Shown here: in pieces, positions 46,938-56,124 of the stretch
Numbering within the stretch: position 1 is the stretch's first letter
Layout of the letters: the number at the start of each line of letters is the position of its first letter
DNA from: Marinomonas sp. CT5
GTDB taxonomy: Bacteria > Pseudomonadota > Gammaproteobacteria > Pseudomonadales > Marinomonadaceae
Direction of reading: 5' to 3'
DNA: 64,000 nt
Assembly: GCF_018336975.1 (NCBI RefSeq)
Contig: NZ_CP025572.1
Coordinates: 2,397,162-2,461,161 of the forward strand
Notes under the pieces: model-generated
Told to the model about the DNA's origin: nothing
Seen by the model: the letters and a program-made list of their open reading frames with translations, nothing else
The model's database searches: none
Translations under genes and position numbers: made by a program

Positions 46938-47491
46938 AAAAATCAAAAATGTTTTCTTACATGTACACAGAACATGGACTTTATATAACGTTTGCGCCCT
47001 TTATGTATTGATATTTCCTTACGATTTATATGGTTTAAACCACCTTATAAATGGGCAATTGGGGCGTAAGATTAACACCTAAACAAGAAATCGCCTAGCC
47101 ATCTAGATCAAGAATGAGATATTTGAAGGGCTTTTGAAGCTTTTAAAATGTCATATTCTAAGCAAAAAACTGACAAACACCATGTCACAAGCTAAAATTC
47201 ACAGAAACTATACCTTTCATAAATACATGAAATGCACATTAACTTAGAACAGCTACATTAGGCACAAACAACGTATCTTAGCTTCTTACGTTTTATCACA
47301 TTAAACCTGATATAAATCAAAATTACGAACAAGAATTATTCTTAATGATAAAAATATAAGTAAGCTTACAGCCTCTTATTTTTGCCATAGAAAGACTCAC
47401 GAAATCAATGAATATCGATAAAACAACGCTGACGCAATACAAATATAACGCTACAATGCCTTTTTATTTACGTATCAGATTAGGATAGTAC
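46938..47491. other. Distal part of the aceE / nadC divergent region
   Basis: No gene seen. It holds a perfect palindrome TGGTTTAAACCA (47031-47042), the FNR-like box described separately, and otherwise AT-rich sequence. A plausible but weak -10 for nadC lies near 47342-47350. Confidence 0.55.
47307..47320 (+). promoter_or_regulatory. FNR/Anr-like box upstream of nadC-ackA-pta
   Basis: CTGATATAAATCAA matches TTGAT-N4-ATCAA at 9 of 10 defined bases. A start site 41.5 nt downstream would fall near 47355, and a TTAATGATA stretch sits at the expected -10. Known FNR activation of ackA-pta in enterics makes this sensible. Confidence 0.5.
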
Positions 47492-48340
47492 ATGACTCTC
47501 TTGAACGCTCTATTAGTAGAGCATATACAATCGCAAGTAGCGTTTGCATTAGAAGAAGATATAGGATCTGGTGACATAACCGCTCAGCTTATTCCTAATG
47601 ATCAAGAAATTACTGCGACAATTATTAGCCGCGAGGCTGCCGTTCTATGTGGTAAAGCCTGGGTAGAAGAAATATTCTCTCAATTAGGAAATAGAACCAC
47701 TCTGTCATGGCATAACGAAGAAGGCGATATGTTAGAAATAAACAAGCCTTTTTTGACAATTAAAGGTCATGCAAGAACAATATTAACAGGCGAACGAGCC
47801 GCTCTAAATTTCTTGCAGACCCTATCTTACACAGCAACAGTATCGCGCCAATACAGTGAAACTGTCTCAAATACCCAACTTACCATTTTAGACACCCGCA
47901 AAACTTTACCAGGTATGCGCCAAGCTCAAAAATACGCCGTTACAGTCGGTGGTGGTAAAAATCATAGAATGGGCTTATACGATGCATTTTTGATCAAAGA
48001 AAACCATATCATGGCAGCAGGGTCGATCGCTAATGCCGTCAATATGGCGAAAGAAATTGCTCCGGATAAACCCATTGAAGTCGAAACAGAAAATTTAGAA
48101 GAAGTTTCCATGGCTGTTGCGGCGGGTGTCGACATCATTATGCTTGACAATTTTTCCTATGAAGATATGTCTGCTGCGGTATCTAAGTTCAAAGGCCAAG
48201 TGAAATTTGAAGCTTCAGGCAACATGGATAAAGAACGCCTATTAAAAGTAGCTGAGACAGGTGTCGATTTTGTTTCTATTGGTGCTTTAACCAAACATAT
48301 CCAAGCGATAGATTTGTCTTTACGTGTATCTCAGGAATAA
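47492..48340 (+). CDS. nadC: Nicotinate-nucleotide pyrophosphorylase (carboxylating)
   Basis: Quinolinate phosphoribosyltransferase, 282 residues, converting quinolinate and PRPP to nicotinate mononucleotide and CO2 in NAD synthesis. Family signatures are LEEDIGSGDIT near 17, LDTRKTLPGMRQAQKYAVTVGGGKNHRMGL in two overlapping blocks near 130-160, and VETENLEE near 190. It is the first gene of a rightward run with ackA two nt behind, an uncommon neighbour for nadC. Confidence 0.95.
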   Translation: MTLLNALLVEHIQSQVAFALEEDIGSGDITAQLIPNDQEITATIISREAAVLCGKAWVEEIFSQLGNRTTLSWHNEEGDMLEINKPFLTIKGHARTILTGERAALNFLQTLSYTATVSRQYSETVSNTQLTILDTRKTLPGMRQAQKYAVTVGGGKNHRMGLYDAFLIKENHIMAAGSIANAVNMAKEIAPDKPIEVETENLEEVSMAVAAGVDIIMLDNFSYEDMSAAVSKFKGQVKFEASGNMDKERLLKVAETGVDFVSIGALTKHIQAIDLSLRVSQE

Positions 48341-48342
48341 CT

Positions 48343-49533
48343 ATGAAAGATAGTATTTTAGTCATTAACTGCGGCAGCTCTTCTTTAAAGTTTGCAATTC
48401 TTGCAAATGCTGGACAGGAAACCTTAATGGAAGGCATTGCAGATCAGCTTGGTTCAAATAACAGCACGATTACTTTCAAGTACCAAGGTGAAAAGTTTCA
48501 AAAACCACTTGTTTTAGGTAGTCATGAATCTGCAGTGAAAGAAATTAAGGCATGGCTCGACCTTCACCCAACCATAAATGACCTCTTAGTAGGAGTAGGA
48601 CATCGAATCGTTCATGGAGGTGAAACTTTTAATAAATCTGCGCTAATCAATCAAGACGTTATTAACGGCATCCAAGAATGCGCAAGTTTAGCGCCACTTC
48701 ATAGCCCTGCGCACTTAAAAGGTATAAATATATCTTTGATGCTATTTCCAAATCTGCAACAAGCAGCCGTATTCGATACGTCATTTCACCAAAGCCTATC
48801 AGAAGAGCAGTTTTTATACCCTATTCCGATGGATTTTTATCGTGAACATCATTTTCGTAAGTATGGCTTCCATGGCACAAGTTATCGATATATTAGTCAG
48901 CGCTTAGCACAGATTTGGAAAGGCAGTGAACAAGAAGGCGTTCTTGTTGCCCACCTTGGCAATGGTGCCAGCACTTGTGCCATTAATAAAGGTAAGTCAA
49001 CGGATACAAGCATGGGGATCACTCCTCTAGAAGGACTTATGATGGGTACTCGTTCAGGTAGCCTAGATCCAAGCCTGTTAACCTTTATTATGAAAGCTAA
49101 AAATTTGACTGCTGATGAAGCACTCGATGTACTTAATAAGAAAAGCGGCCTTTTAGGTGTATCAGAATTATCAAATGATTGCCGAACACTCGAAGAAGCC
49201 ATGGCATCTGGAGACGAAAGAGCGAAATTAGCTTTAGATATGTTTGCAATAAGAGCCGCTAAGAACCTAGTAAGTGTCGCAACTACTTTGGATAGTATAG
49301 ATCACTTAGTTTTTACGGGCGGCATCGGTGAAAACTCAAGCTATTTACGCCAAGTAATATGCAAAAATTTAAAAGCCTTCAATATACATATAGACTCAAT
49401 ATTAAATGAAAATGCTCCTCGAGGTGAAACCTCGACTATAAACTCTGAAGAGAGCAACACCAAAGTTTGGATTATACCAACTAATGAAGAGCTGATGATC
49501 GCACTTGATACTATCAGCTTAATTCAACAGTAA
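48343..49533 (+). CDS. ackA: Acetate kinase
   Basis: A 396-residue acetate kinase interconverting acetate plus ATP and acetyl phosphate plus ADP. Signatures are VINCGSSSLKFA at the N-terminus, VGHRIVHGG near 85, FDTSFHQ near 147, AHLGNGAS near 203 and FTGGIGENS near 323. The gene starts 2 nt after the nadC stop and is followed by pta after 46 nt, so the three probably form one operon. Confidence 0.96.
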   Translation: MKDSILVINCGSSSLKFAILANAGQETLMEGIADQLGSNNSTITFKYQGEKFQKPLVLGSHESAVKEIKAWLDLHPTINDLLVGVGHRIVHGGETFNKSALINQDVINGIQECASLAPLHSPAHLKGINISLMLFPNLQQAAVFDTSFHQSLSEEQFLYPIPMDFYREHHFRKYGFHGTSYRYISQRLAQIWKGSEQEGVLVAHLGNGASTCAINKGKSTDTSMGITPLEGLMMGTRSGSLDPSLLTFIMKAKNLTADEALDVLNKKSGLLGVSELSNDCRTLEEAMASGDERAKLALDMFAIRAAKNLVSVATTLDSIDHLVFTGGIGENSSYLRQVICKNLKAFNIHIDSILNENAPRGETSTINSEESNTKVWIIPTNEELMIALDTISLIQQ

Positions 49534-49579
49534 TCATAACAACGCTAACCATAATGGGCTAATTTAGGATTCATTAGAT

Positions 49580-51679
49580 ATGTCAATAAATGTACTCATG
49601 ACCGTACCGACGGGACCAGGCGTAGGCCTAACATCTGTCTCTGTAGGTCTTGTCCGCGCACTTGAACAGCAAGGCTTAAAAGCCAGCTTCTTCAAGCCAA
49701 TTGCACAGCCTCAACCAGGTGACAAAGGACCGGACAAATCAACGGCTATGGTTGCTCAAGGCTCGACGCTAACTCCAGCTGAGCCGATTCCCCTTCATGA
49801 AGCGGAACGCTATTTGTATAACGACAACATCGATGAACTCATGGAAGAAATTGTTGGCCGTTTTCAAGCCAGTGTAGAACCAGATTCAACTGTGATTGTT
49901 GAAGGTCTGGCTCAAATAGCAGGCCATCCCTATGCCACGCGACTAAATAAAGCCATTGCAAGAACGCTAGATGCGGGGTTGGTGCTGGTGACAGCACCAA
50001 ACAACATGCGTGTTAACGAACTTGAGCACCATGTGGAAATTGCTGCCGGTTCTTATGGTGGCATCAAAGCCAATGATGTGATCGGTTGTATTTTAAATAA
50101 AACGACACCTGGATCACTTGGTGTTAAATCATACGGTGATTTGTTTGCACAAAGAGGTATCTTCAAGCGAAACTTTAGCTTGCTTGGCCAAATTCCTAAA
50201 GCTGACGAATTGACATATCCACGAGTAAAAGATGTGGCTGACTTTTTAGGCGCTCGCATTATCAATGCAGGTGAAATTGAGTCTCGTCGAGTGCAGTCCT
50301 ACACTCTTTGTGCCCGTGGCGTTGAAAACATGTTAGAAGCATTGCGCCCGGGCGTACTGGTCTTTACCCCAGGCGATCGTACCGACATCATTATGGCTAC
50401 CGCCATTGCGGCGCTAAATGATATTAAAATTGCAGCATTAGTCGTTACCGGTGGATACCAACCAAGTGAAGCGCTAATGGAACTTTGCGGCAAAGCGATG
50501 GCAAAAGGCTTACCGGTTCTTTCCGTTGAGTCCAATAGCTGGGAAACGGTAATCAACATGCAGTCCTTCAACCAAGAAATACCGCTTGATGATAAAGAGC
50601 GAGTATTAATGGTTAAAGAGCATATAGCTCGTTGCATCGATCATGATTGGATTAACTCATTTGCGTTAAACCAAGAAGAAAGAAAACTTTCCCCACCCGC
50701 TTTCCGTTTTCGTCTAATCGAGCTCGCTCGATCTCTGAACAAGCGTATTATTCTCCCAGAGGGAGAAGAGATTCGCACCATTCAAGCTGCGTCTATCTGT
50801 GCTGAGCGTGGAATAGCTCGTTGTACTCTTCTAGGTAAAGAAACGGAAATTCTTCGAATCGCCCAAAACAATGGTATTGAATTAAGTCACGGCATTGAAA
50901 TACTAGATCCTAGCAGTATTAGAGAACGTTATGTGGCACCAATGGTTGAGTTAAGAAAAAGCCGCGGACTAACCGATATCGTTGCTCGTGAACAGCTCGA
51001 AGACAATGTAGTCTTAGGCACCATGATGCTTCAAGTTGGGGATGTTGATGGTCTAGTATCTGGTGCTGTTCATACGACGGCAAATACTATTCGTCCAGCA
51101 TTGCAATTAATTAAAACATCGCCTAACTCTAACCTGGTTTCATCCATTTTCTTTATGTGCTTACCGGATCAAGTATTAGTTTATGGCGATTGCGCTATTA
51201 ATCCAGACCCAACCGCCGAGCAACTTGCAGAAATAGCCATTCAAAGTGCTGATTCAGCTGCAGCATTTGGCATTACGCCAAAAGTTGCCATGATCAGCTA
51301 CAGTACTGGTGGATCTGGGAGCGGTAACGATGTTGATAAAGTAAGGGAAGCCACAACTATTGCACAAAATCTTCGCCCAGATCTATTAATAGATGGTCCG
51401 CTCCAATATGATGCTGCCATTATGGAAAAAGTTGCTAAGCAAAAAGCACCAAATAGTAAAGTGGCCGGTAAAGCTACTGTGTTTATTTTTCCAGACTTAA
51501 ACACTGGCAATACTACTTATAAAGCGGTTCAAAGAAGTGCCGATGTGGTAAGTATTGGGCCTATGCTTCAAGGTATCCGCAAACCAGTCAATGACTTATC
51601 TCGTGGCGCTTTAGTCGATGACATAGTTTATACTATTGCCATAACAGCCATACAAGCAGGTAATGTTAAAGCAAGTTAA
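49580..51679 (+). CDS. pta: Phosphate acetyltransferase
   Basis: A long-form Pta of 699 residues, interconverting acetyl-CoA and acetyl phosphate. The N-terminal ~220 residues are a P-loop-like domain (VPTGPGVGLTSVSVGL), then a DRTGG domain (~220-330), then the catalytic PTA_PTB domain from ~370, with SGAVHTTANTIRPALQ near 493 and SYSTGGSGSG near 573. The long form is typical of gammaproteobacteria and is usually regulated by NADH and pyruvate. Works with AckA. Confidence 0.96.
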   Translation: MSINVLMTVPTGPGVGLTSVSVGLVRALEQQGLKASFFKPIAQPQPGDKGPDKSTAMVAQGSTLTPAEPIPLHEAERYLYNDNIDELMEEIVGRFQASVEPDSTVIVEGLAQIAGHPYATRLNKAIARTLDAGLVLVTAPNNMRVNELEHHVEIAAGSYGGIKANDVIGCILNKTTPGSLGVKSYGDLFAQRGIFKRNFSLLGQIPKADELTYPRVKDVADFLGARIINAGEIESRRVQSYTLCARGVENMLEALRPGVLVFTPGDRTDIIMATAIAALNDIKIAALVVTGGYQPSEALMELCGKAMAKGLPVLSVESNSWETVINMQSFNQEIPLDDKERVLMVKEHIARCIDHDWINSFALNQEERKLSPPAFRFRLIELARSLNKRIILPEGEEIRTIQAASICAERGIARCTLLGKETEILRIAQNNGIELSHGIEILDPSSIRERYVAPMVELRKSRGLTDIVAREQLEDNVVLGTMMLQVGDVDGLVSGAVHTTANTIRPALQLIKTSPNSNLVSSIFFMCLPDQVLVYGDCAINPDPTAEQLAEIAIQSADSAAAFGITPKVAMISYSTGGSGSGNDVDKVREATTIAQNLRPDLLIDGPLQYDAAIMEKVAKQKAPNSKVAGKATVFIFPDLNTGNTTYKAVQRSADVVSIGPMLQGIRKPVNDLSRGALVDDIVYTIAITAIQAGNVKAS

Positions 51680-51715
51680 CACCCAAGCTAGTTGGCCGTT
51701 ACCTTTTAAACTTTT

Positions 51716-51768
51716 TTACTAACTTAGAGAAAAAGCATTCCCCCTCCCCTCTTTCTCTAAGTTAGTAA
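51716..51768 (+). terminator. 17-bp perfect hairpin downstream of pta
   Basis: TTACTAACTTAGAGAAA and TTTCTCTAAGTTAGTAA are perfect arms around a 19-nt pyrimidine-rich loop (CCCCCTCCCC core). There is no T-run after it on either strand, so classical termination is doubtful even though the position suits a 3' end. Confidence 0.5.
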
Positions 51769-51839
51769 GCTGGTTAAAAATTGGACATATCGAAAATTGC
51801 CAATTAATATTAATCGTCAGACAAAAGTTGGTGGCCCAT

Positions 51840-52205
51840 ATGTCCGGTAGTCTTCCTCACTCCATTGCAATTGCTAACCATACAGCAAATACCACTGTTA
51901 CGCCTGGTTATACCACATATGATTTACGCTCTGATGAAGATACAAATATGGCTGCGTTGAATGCTCGTAACGCTAAAGCATCAAGCGACTTTGTTGTTAC
52001 TATATCCGAAGAAGGTCAAGCGCTTGCACAACGGAATAATAAAGAGCATAAAGAGACTCAGGCAAGTAAACGTGATGGACTTCTGCTCGAGTTCGAAGAA
52101 TTCATTGATGAAGATGATATTTTAATTAACAATAAAGAGAAAAAAACAACACACTATGATGAGGAGGAGAAGCCAACCGGAGAAATTCTTGATAATACGG
52201 TTTAA
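51840..52205 (+). CDS. Hypothetical protein, acidic C-terminus
   Basis: A 121-residue protein I do not recognise. The N-terminal half is Thr/Ala/Asn-rich; the middle has SSDFVVTISEEGQALAQ, and the C-terminus is strongly charged (EEFIDEDDILINNKEKK). No signal peptide, membrane segment or cysteine is seen. It may be partly disordered and cytosolic. The ATG at 51840 was chosen over an in-frame TTG at 51828; the ribosome binding site is only GGTGG. It sits between the hairpin after pta and the pilin gene, 71 nt before the latter. Coding is likely but not certain. Confidence 0.6.
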   Translation: MSGSLPHSIAIANHTANTTVTPGYTTYDLRSDEDTNMAALNARNAKASSDFVVTISEEGQALAQRNNKEHKETQASKRDGLLLEFEEFIDEDDILINNKEKKTTHYDEEEKPTGEILDNTV

Positions 52206-52276
52206 TTCATAACAAAAAATCCCAGTAAGAATTGGCAGGATGCCATGTACTAAAAAACATCTTCAAGGAGTGAAGA

Positions 52277-52729
52277 ATGCGACTTTCCCGTATAGCCCTT
52301 CATGGCTTTACCCTACTAGAATTGATGGTAGTTATTGCCATAATTTCCATTTTAGCTAGCCTTTCGGCTCCAACATTTACTCGTCAAATAGCAAAAGCAA
52401 AACTAATCGAAGCTCAAAACCTAGCGACCCAGCATCAATCTTTGATTGAAGAGTTCATCATGCTTCACGGCAGTTTCCCAAATCAAAATGAATTCAACCT
52501 AATCAAACAAACCTTAAAGCCTGATTCAATAGCAAAATCCCTTACCGTAGAGAACCAGAATAAACGTGATGGAGACTTTCTACTAACCCTTAACGACAAT
52601 ACGGGAATTACTGAAGATCAATACTTGAGGTATACCCGAGATTCCAATAATAATTGGAAATGTGTTTCAGATTTAGAAACAAAAATTCTCCCTATAAATT
52701 GCGAGAGTCAATCGGGAGATGAGGAATGA
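52277..52729 (+). CDS. Type IV prepilin-like protein
   Basis: A 150-residue prepilin. A short positive leader is followed by the peptidase site G|FTLLELMVVIAIISILA (cleavage after Gly10), with Glu5 of the mature protein present. The hydrophobic N-terminal helix spans ~11-30. Two cysteines near the C-terminus (C128 and C141 approximately) could form the D-loop disulfide of PilA-type pilins. AAGGAG precedes the ATG. The stop overlaps the next start as ATGA. Major pilin or minor pilin cannot be decided. Confidence 0.88.
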   Translation: MRLSRIALHGFTLLELMVVIAIISILASLSAPTFTRQIAKAKLIEAQNLATQHQSLIEEFIMLHGSFPNQNEFNLIKQTLKPDSIAKSLTVENQNKRDGDFLLTLNDNTGITEDQYLRYTRDSNNNWKCVSDLETKILPINCESQSGDEE

Positions 52730-53673
52730 CATTAGAAGAAATTTTATCAAACGCCCTCAATAGTCATTCGACAGACATTCACATCGAACACTCGAAGCCA
52801 ACAATATGCGTTTATCAAAGAAGCTATGGATCTCTAAAAAAGGTCACTGACCTGCCAGAGGGTGACAGTATAATGAATCGCATTAAAATGCGTGCGAATC
52901 TTGACCTATCAGAAACGAGGAGAACTCAAGAAGGACAATTTTTATTTGAAGAAAAAAGCCGCAGTACCTTTATTCGTGTCAGTATTATTTCTACTGTGAA
53001 GGGTGAAAAAGCCGCTTTAAGATTGCTGCCAGAGAAAAGTCGCCTAGCGCTTAACGACATTGGAATACAAGACTCTCTTCTTAAAGAGTTAAGATCAGCA
53101 TTAAGCTATAAAAGTGGTTTAATTTTAGTTTGTGGCGCAACTGGTGCAGGAAAAAGCACCACTCTGTATTCTTGTCTTGATGTTCTCAATACGGGTAAAA
53201 AAAGCATTTTCACCATTGAGGACCCTGTGGAGTATGAGATTCCAAACTTATTTCAATGTGAACCTAACCCTGTAATCGGATTAGATTCTGCCAATCTATT
53301 GAAATCATTTATGAGACAAGACCCAGATATCATTATGATTGGGGAGGTTCGTGATGCCATTACAGCTAATTTAGCTGTAAATGCGGCTCTGACAGGTCAT
53401 CTTGTATTAGCTACACTACATACCAATTCAGCCTTAGATGCTATTCACCGTTGCCACGGATGGCAAGTCGACTTCTTTTCTTTAGTAAGTTCTATAAAAC
53501 TCATTATCCATCAGTCTATGCAATACAAGAGCTCTTCTCAACAACCTATTTTTAATGGGTTACGCCCAGAATGGAGAGAGTCTCTTCCAAAGGATTACGA
53601 TACTTTAATTTCCCCCTCTTTATGGAAAGCTTTCACTCATCATAGCAATGAGGTGAAACATGACATGGTATGA
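52726..53673 (+). CDS. Reduced PilB/GspE-type assembly ATPase
   Basis: A 315-residue secretion-type ATPase, much shorter than PilB (~570). It retains the N2-like domain from residue ~10 (STDIHIEH), Walker A GATGAGKSTT at 137-146, the Asp box IEDPVEY near 165, Walker B PDIIMIGEVRD near 206 and the His box TGHLVLATLHTN near 224. The N1 domain and the four-cysteine zinc motif of PilB/GspE are missing. Gene order (pilin-ATPase-PilC-PilD) argues for pilus extension or a related secretion role. Overlaps pilin by 4 nt and pilC by 14 nt. Confidence 0.82.
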   Translation: MTLEEILSNALNSHSTDIHIEHSKPTICVYQRSYGSLKKVTDLPEGDSIMNRIKMRANLDLSETRRTQEGQFLFEEKSRSTFIRVSIISTVKGEKAALRLLPEKSRLALNDIGIQDSLLKELRSALSYKSGLILVCGATGAGKSTTLYSCLDVLNTGKKSIFTIEDPVEYEIPNLFQCEPNPVIGLDSANLLKSFMRQDPDIIMIGEVRDAITANLAVNAALTGHLVLATLHTNSALDAIHRCHGWQVDFFSLVSSIKLIIHQSMQYKSSSQQPIFNGLRPEWRESLPKDYDTLISPSLWKAFTHHSNEVKHDMV

Positions 53674-54724
53674 AGTTAAACACCTAAATGGCAAAGTAGA
53701 TTATTCTTATGGCGATTCAGAAAAGCAGGTCTTATTTGACTATATCAGTCATGGAGAATGGGAATTAAGAATTCGTGAATGGAGACCCAAAAAACTAGAC
53801 TACAAATCGTTGCGTACATTCTATACTGAATTACACAATGCCCTTAACTCAGGTTTGCAATTAAGCGAAGCGATATCCCACCTAGCGATGTCGTCTACAA
53901 ACTCAATAATATCTAACGTTTGCAAAGCATTATTGGGAGAGTTAAATAAAGGAATTGATCTTAATGAAGCCTTGGAGAAATTAACAACCTCCTCCGCTGC
54001 ACCCTACTGCCAACTCATTAATTCAAAAGGTACTAGAGAAGATTGTGAAAAAAGCTTATCCGTTTCTATTGACCAACTAAAAGCGCTATTAGATTGGTCT
54101 CAACGATTGTTGAAAGCGATTGTTTATCCCTTCTGCGTTATTCAAATTGCTTTAATTATTCTGATTGTTAATCATGCCCTACAACAGCAAGGCAAAGAAA
54201 GCTTTCTCTTTACTTTAACCAAAGACATTGCCATCTATTTATTATGCAGTCTTTTGCAGCTCGCAAGCATCCGAAGCCTTTATCTTGGACAAGCATGTTA
54301 TTGGCTAGAAAAACTTAGTCGCAGTTTCCGGCTAACAAAACTTTTCACCCTACTTAGTACAAGTCGACAAACTGGATTAAGTTTACAACAAGCGCTTTTA
54401 CGCATGCCAGATTATTTCCAATACCAACCAATAAAACAGGAGATCTATCAAGCTTATTACTGCCTTCGGCTTGGTCAACATTACTCATCAAGTTTTCCAT
54501 CTCATTGGTTTCCTAAAGCATCAGCAATTGCTATGCACTCAGCTGAACAAGGAGGAAATATTGAAAGGGCTCTGCTATTAGCTGCCACGGAACATCAAAA
54601 ACAATGGCATAAACACATTTCCTTCCTTGAAAAACTCATTCCAGCATTGTGCCTTTTCATTGCTGGTAGTGTTGTCGCCTCTGCGCTAGTTTCCATTTAT
54701 CTTCCGTTACTTGAAGTACCTTAA
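53660..54724 (+). CDS. PilC/GspF-type inner-membrane platform protein
   Basis: A 354-residue protein with the GspF layout: two similar cytoplasmic helical domains (~65-165 and ~225-315) each followed by membrane segments (~155-175, ~185-205, ~325-350). LHNALNSGLQLSEAISHLA and the second-copy LLSTSRQTGLSLQQALLRM are the family's repeated motif. The N-terminal ~60 residues are poorly conserved and shorter than in standard PilC (~405). It anchors the ATPase to the growing pilus. Immediately followed by pilD. Confidence 0.82.
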   Translation: MTWYEVKHLNGKVDYSYGDSEKQVLFDYISHGEWELRIREWRPKKLDYKSLRTFYTELHNALNSGLQLSEAISHLAMSSTNSIISNVCKALLGELNKGIDLNEALEKLTTSSAAPYCQLINSKGTREDCEKSLSVSIDQLKALLDWSQRLLKAIVYPFCVIQIALIILIVNHALQQQGKESFLFTLTKDIAIYLLCSLLQLASIRSLYLGQACYWLEKLSRSFRLTKLFTLLSTSRQTGLSLQQALLRMPDYFQYQPIKQEIYQAYYCLRLGQHYSSSFPSHWFPKASAIAMHSAEQGGNIERALLLAATEHQKQWHKHISFLEKLIPALCLFIAGSVVASALVSIYLPLLEVP

Positions 54725-55516
54725 ATGACATTTTTAATATCAGAGTATTTAATTTATATTTTAATCACATTAAGTATCGGCAGTTTTATCGCAAGTTATA
54801 CCGCCAGATGGCCTATTAAGGCTTTTTACTTATGGGAAAAAGAAGCACATCAATTGTTATCTAAACCATTCTATAAAACAAAACCATTACCCATTACAAC
54901 ATCACGATCACAATGTTTCCACTGCTTCCATACTTTGACAATTATGGACCTTATTCCTTTAATCAGCTTTATAGCATTAAAAGGAAACTGTCGTTATTGC
55001 CATCATAAAATATCCTACAGATATCCAATAATAGAATTACTGCACCTAATTTTCTGCTTACTTCTTTTTACCAAGGCGGGTGATATCTATCAGCTTAGCT
55101 TATTAACAATTCTTGCTAGCGCTTTAATGGTGTCAGCTGTCATTGATTTTGAGCAACAATTGATTCCCGACGGCTGCAATATCGTTGTTTTAGGCTGCGC
55201 TCTTATACTTAATATTATGGCCGGATCTATAGAAAATAGTGTCTTAGGTATGCTCTTTGGCTACACCATTATTTATGGCGTACGATTTATTTACTATCTA
55301 TTAAAACATCAAGAGGGTATTGGGTTAGGTGATGCAAAACTACTTGCAGCTCTTGGCGCTTGGCTAGGGATTTCAAACTTAGCTTACCTGCTACTCGGTG
55401 CAAGTTTGAGCGGAATCCTATACACTATATGCTTACGTAAAAATGGACCTAAACACTTGTCATTTGGTCCATTTTTAATATTTTCCGCCCTATTGGTATT
55501 TTATTTTCACCCATGA
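54725..55516 (+). CDS. pilD: Prepilin peptidase / N-methyltransferase
   Basis: A 263-residue aspartic membrane protease that cleaves and N-methylates prepilins. It has GSFIASYTARWP near the start, the zinc tetrad C64/C67 and C89/C92, and the catalytic aspartates D141 in AVIDFEQQLIPD and D202 in GIGLGDAKLL. About eight hydrophobic segments follow. It begins directly after the pilC stop and overlaps coaE by 4 nt, the conserved pilD-coaE-yacG order of gammaproteobacteria. Confidence 0.92.
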   Translation: MTFLISEYLIYILITLSIGSFIASYTARWPIKAFYLWEKEAHQLLSKPFYKTKPLPITTSRSQCFHCFHTLTIMDLIPLISFIALKGNCRYCHHKISYRYPIIELLHLIFCLLLFTKAGDIYQLSLLTILASALMVSAVIDFEQQLIPDGCNIVVLGCALILNIMAGSIENSVLGMLFGYTIIYGVRFIYYLLKHQEGIGLGDAKLLAALGAWLGISNLAYLLLGASLSGILYTICLRKNGPKHLSFGPFLIFSALLVFYFHP

Positions 55517-56124
55517 CCTTAACAAAAACTCCTATAGTTGGCCTTACTGGTGGGATTGGATCCGGTAAGAGCACAATTGCAAAATGCTTCAATGCTCTTG
55601 GCATTTTAAGCGTTGATGCTGACGATGTGGCTCGACAAATAGTTGAACTAGGCACGCCTTGCCTTAGAGAAATACATCAACATTTTGGCGATGCTATTTT
55701 ATTAGATGATGGCAATTTAAACCGTAGAGCATTACGTAACATTATTTTCGACCAACCAGAAGAAAAAGCGTGGTTAGAGTCAAAAACACACCCAGCTATC
55801 CGAGAAGAAATACGGTCACAATTAGATTCCATAAATACCCCATATGCTTTACTAGTTCATCCGCTATTGTTCGAGACTCAACAAGATTTTCTTTGTAATT
55901 TTATTATTGCTATTGATGTTTCAAGAGAAATACAACTAGAACGTGTTATGAAGCGCGACTCAACAACTCGCGATAATGTGATAAAAATTATCAACTCTCA
56001 ATTAAGCAACAATGATCGCCTCAATAGAGCGGACTTCTGCTTGGAAAACACTGGCAACCTTGCCGAATTGAATGATAAAGTTATCAAATTGCACCAAAAA
56101 ATTTTAGAGTCGTTATCATGTTAG
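55513..56124 (+). CDS. coaE: Dephospho-CoA kinase
   Basis: The last enzyme of CoA synthesis, 203 residues, phosphorylating dephospho-CoA at the 3' hydroxyl. The P-loop [12 protein letters not shown] is at 10-21, with [11 protein letters not shown] near 35 and HPAIREE near 96. Start and stop codons overlap those of pilD and yacG, so translation is coupled through the cluster. Its product supplies the CoA used by pyruvate dehydrogenase and Pta. Confidence 0.95.
   Translation: MTLTKTPIVGLTGGIGSGKSTIAKCFNALGILSVDADDVARQIVELGTPCLREIHQHFGDAILLDDGNLNRRALRNIIFDQPEEKAWLESKTHPAIREEIRSQLDSINTPYALLVHPLLFETQQDFLCNFIIAIDVSREIQLERVMKRDSTTRDNVIKIINSQLSNNDRLNRADFCLENTGNLAELNDKVIKLHQKILESLSC

Noticed and set aside
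46755..46946. Leftward 63-codon frame upstream of aceE
   Set aside because: No ribosome binding site, no family resemblance, and it overlaps the row of inverted repeats; read as leader RNA instead.
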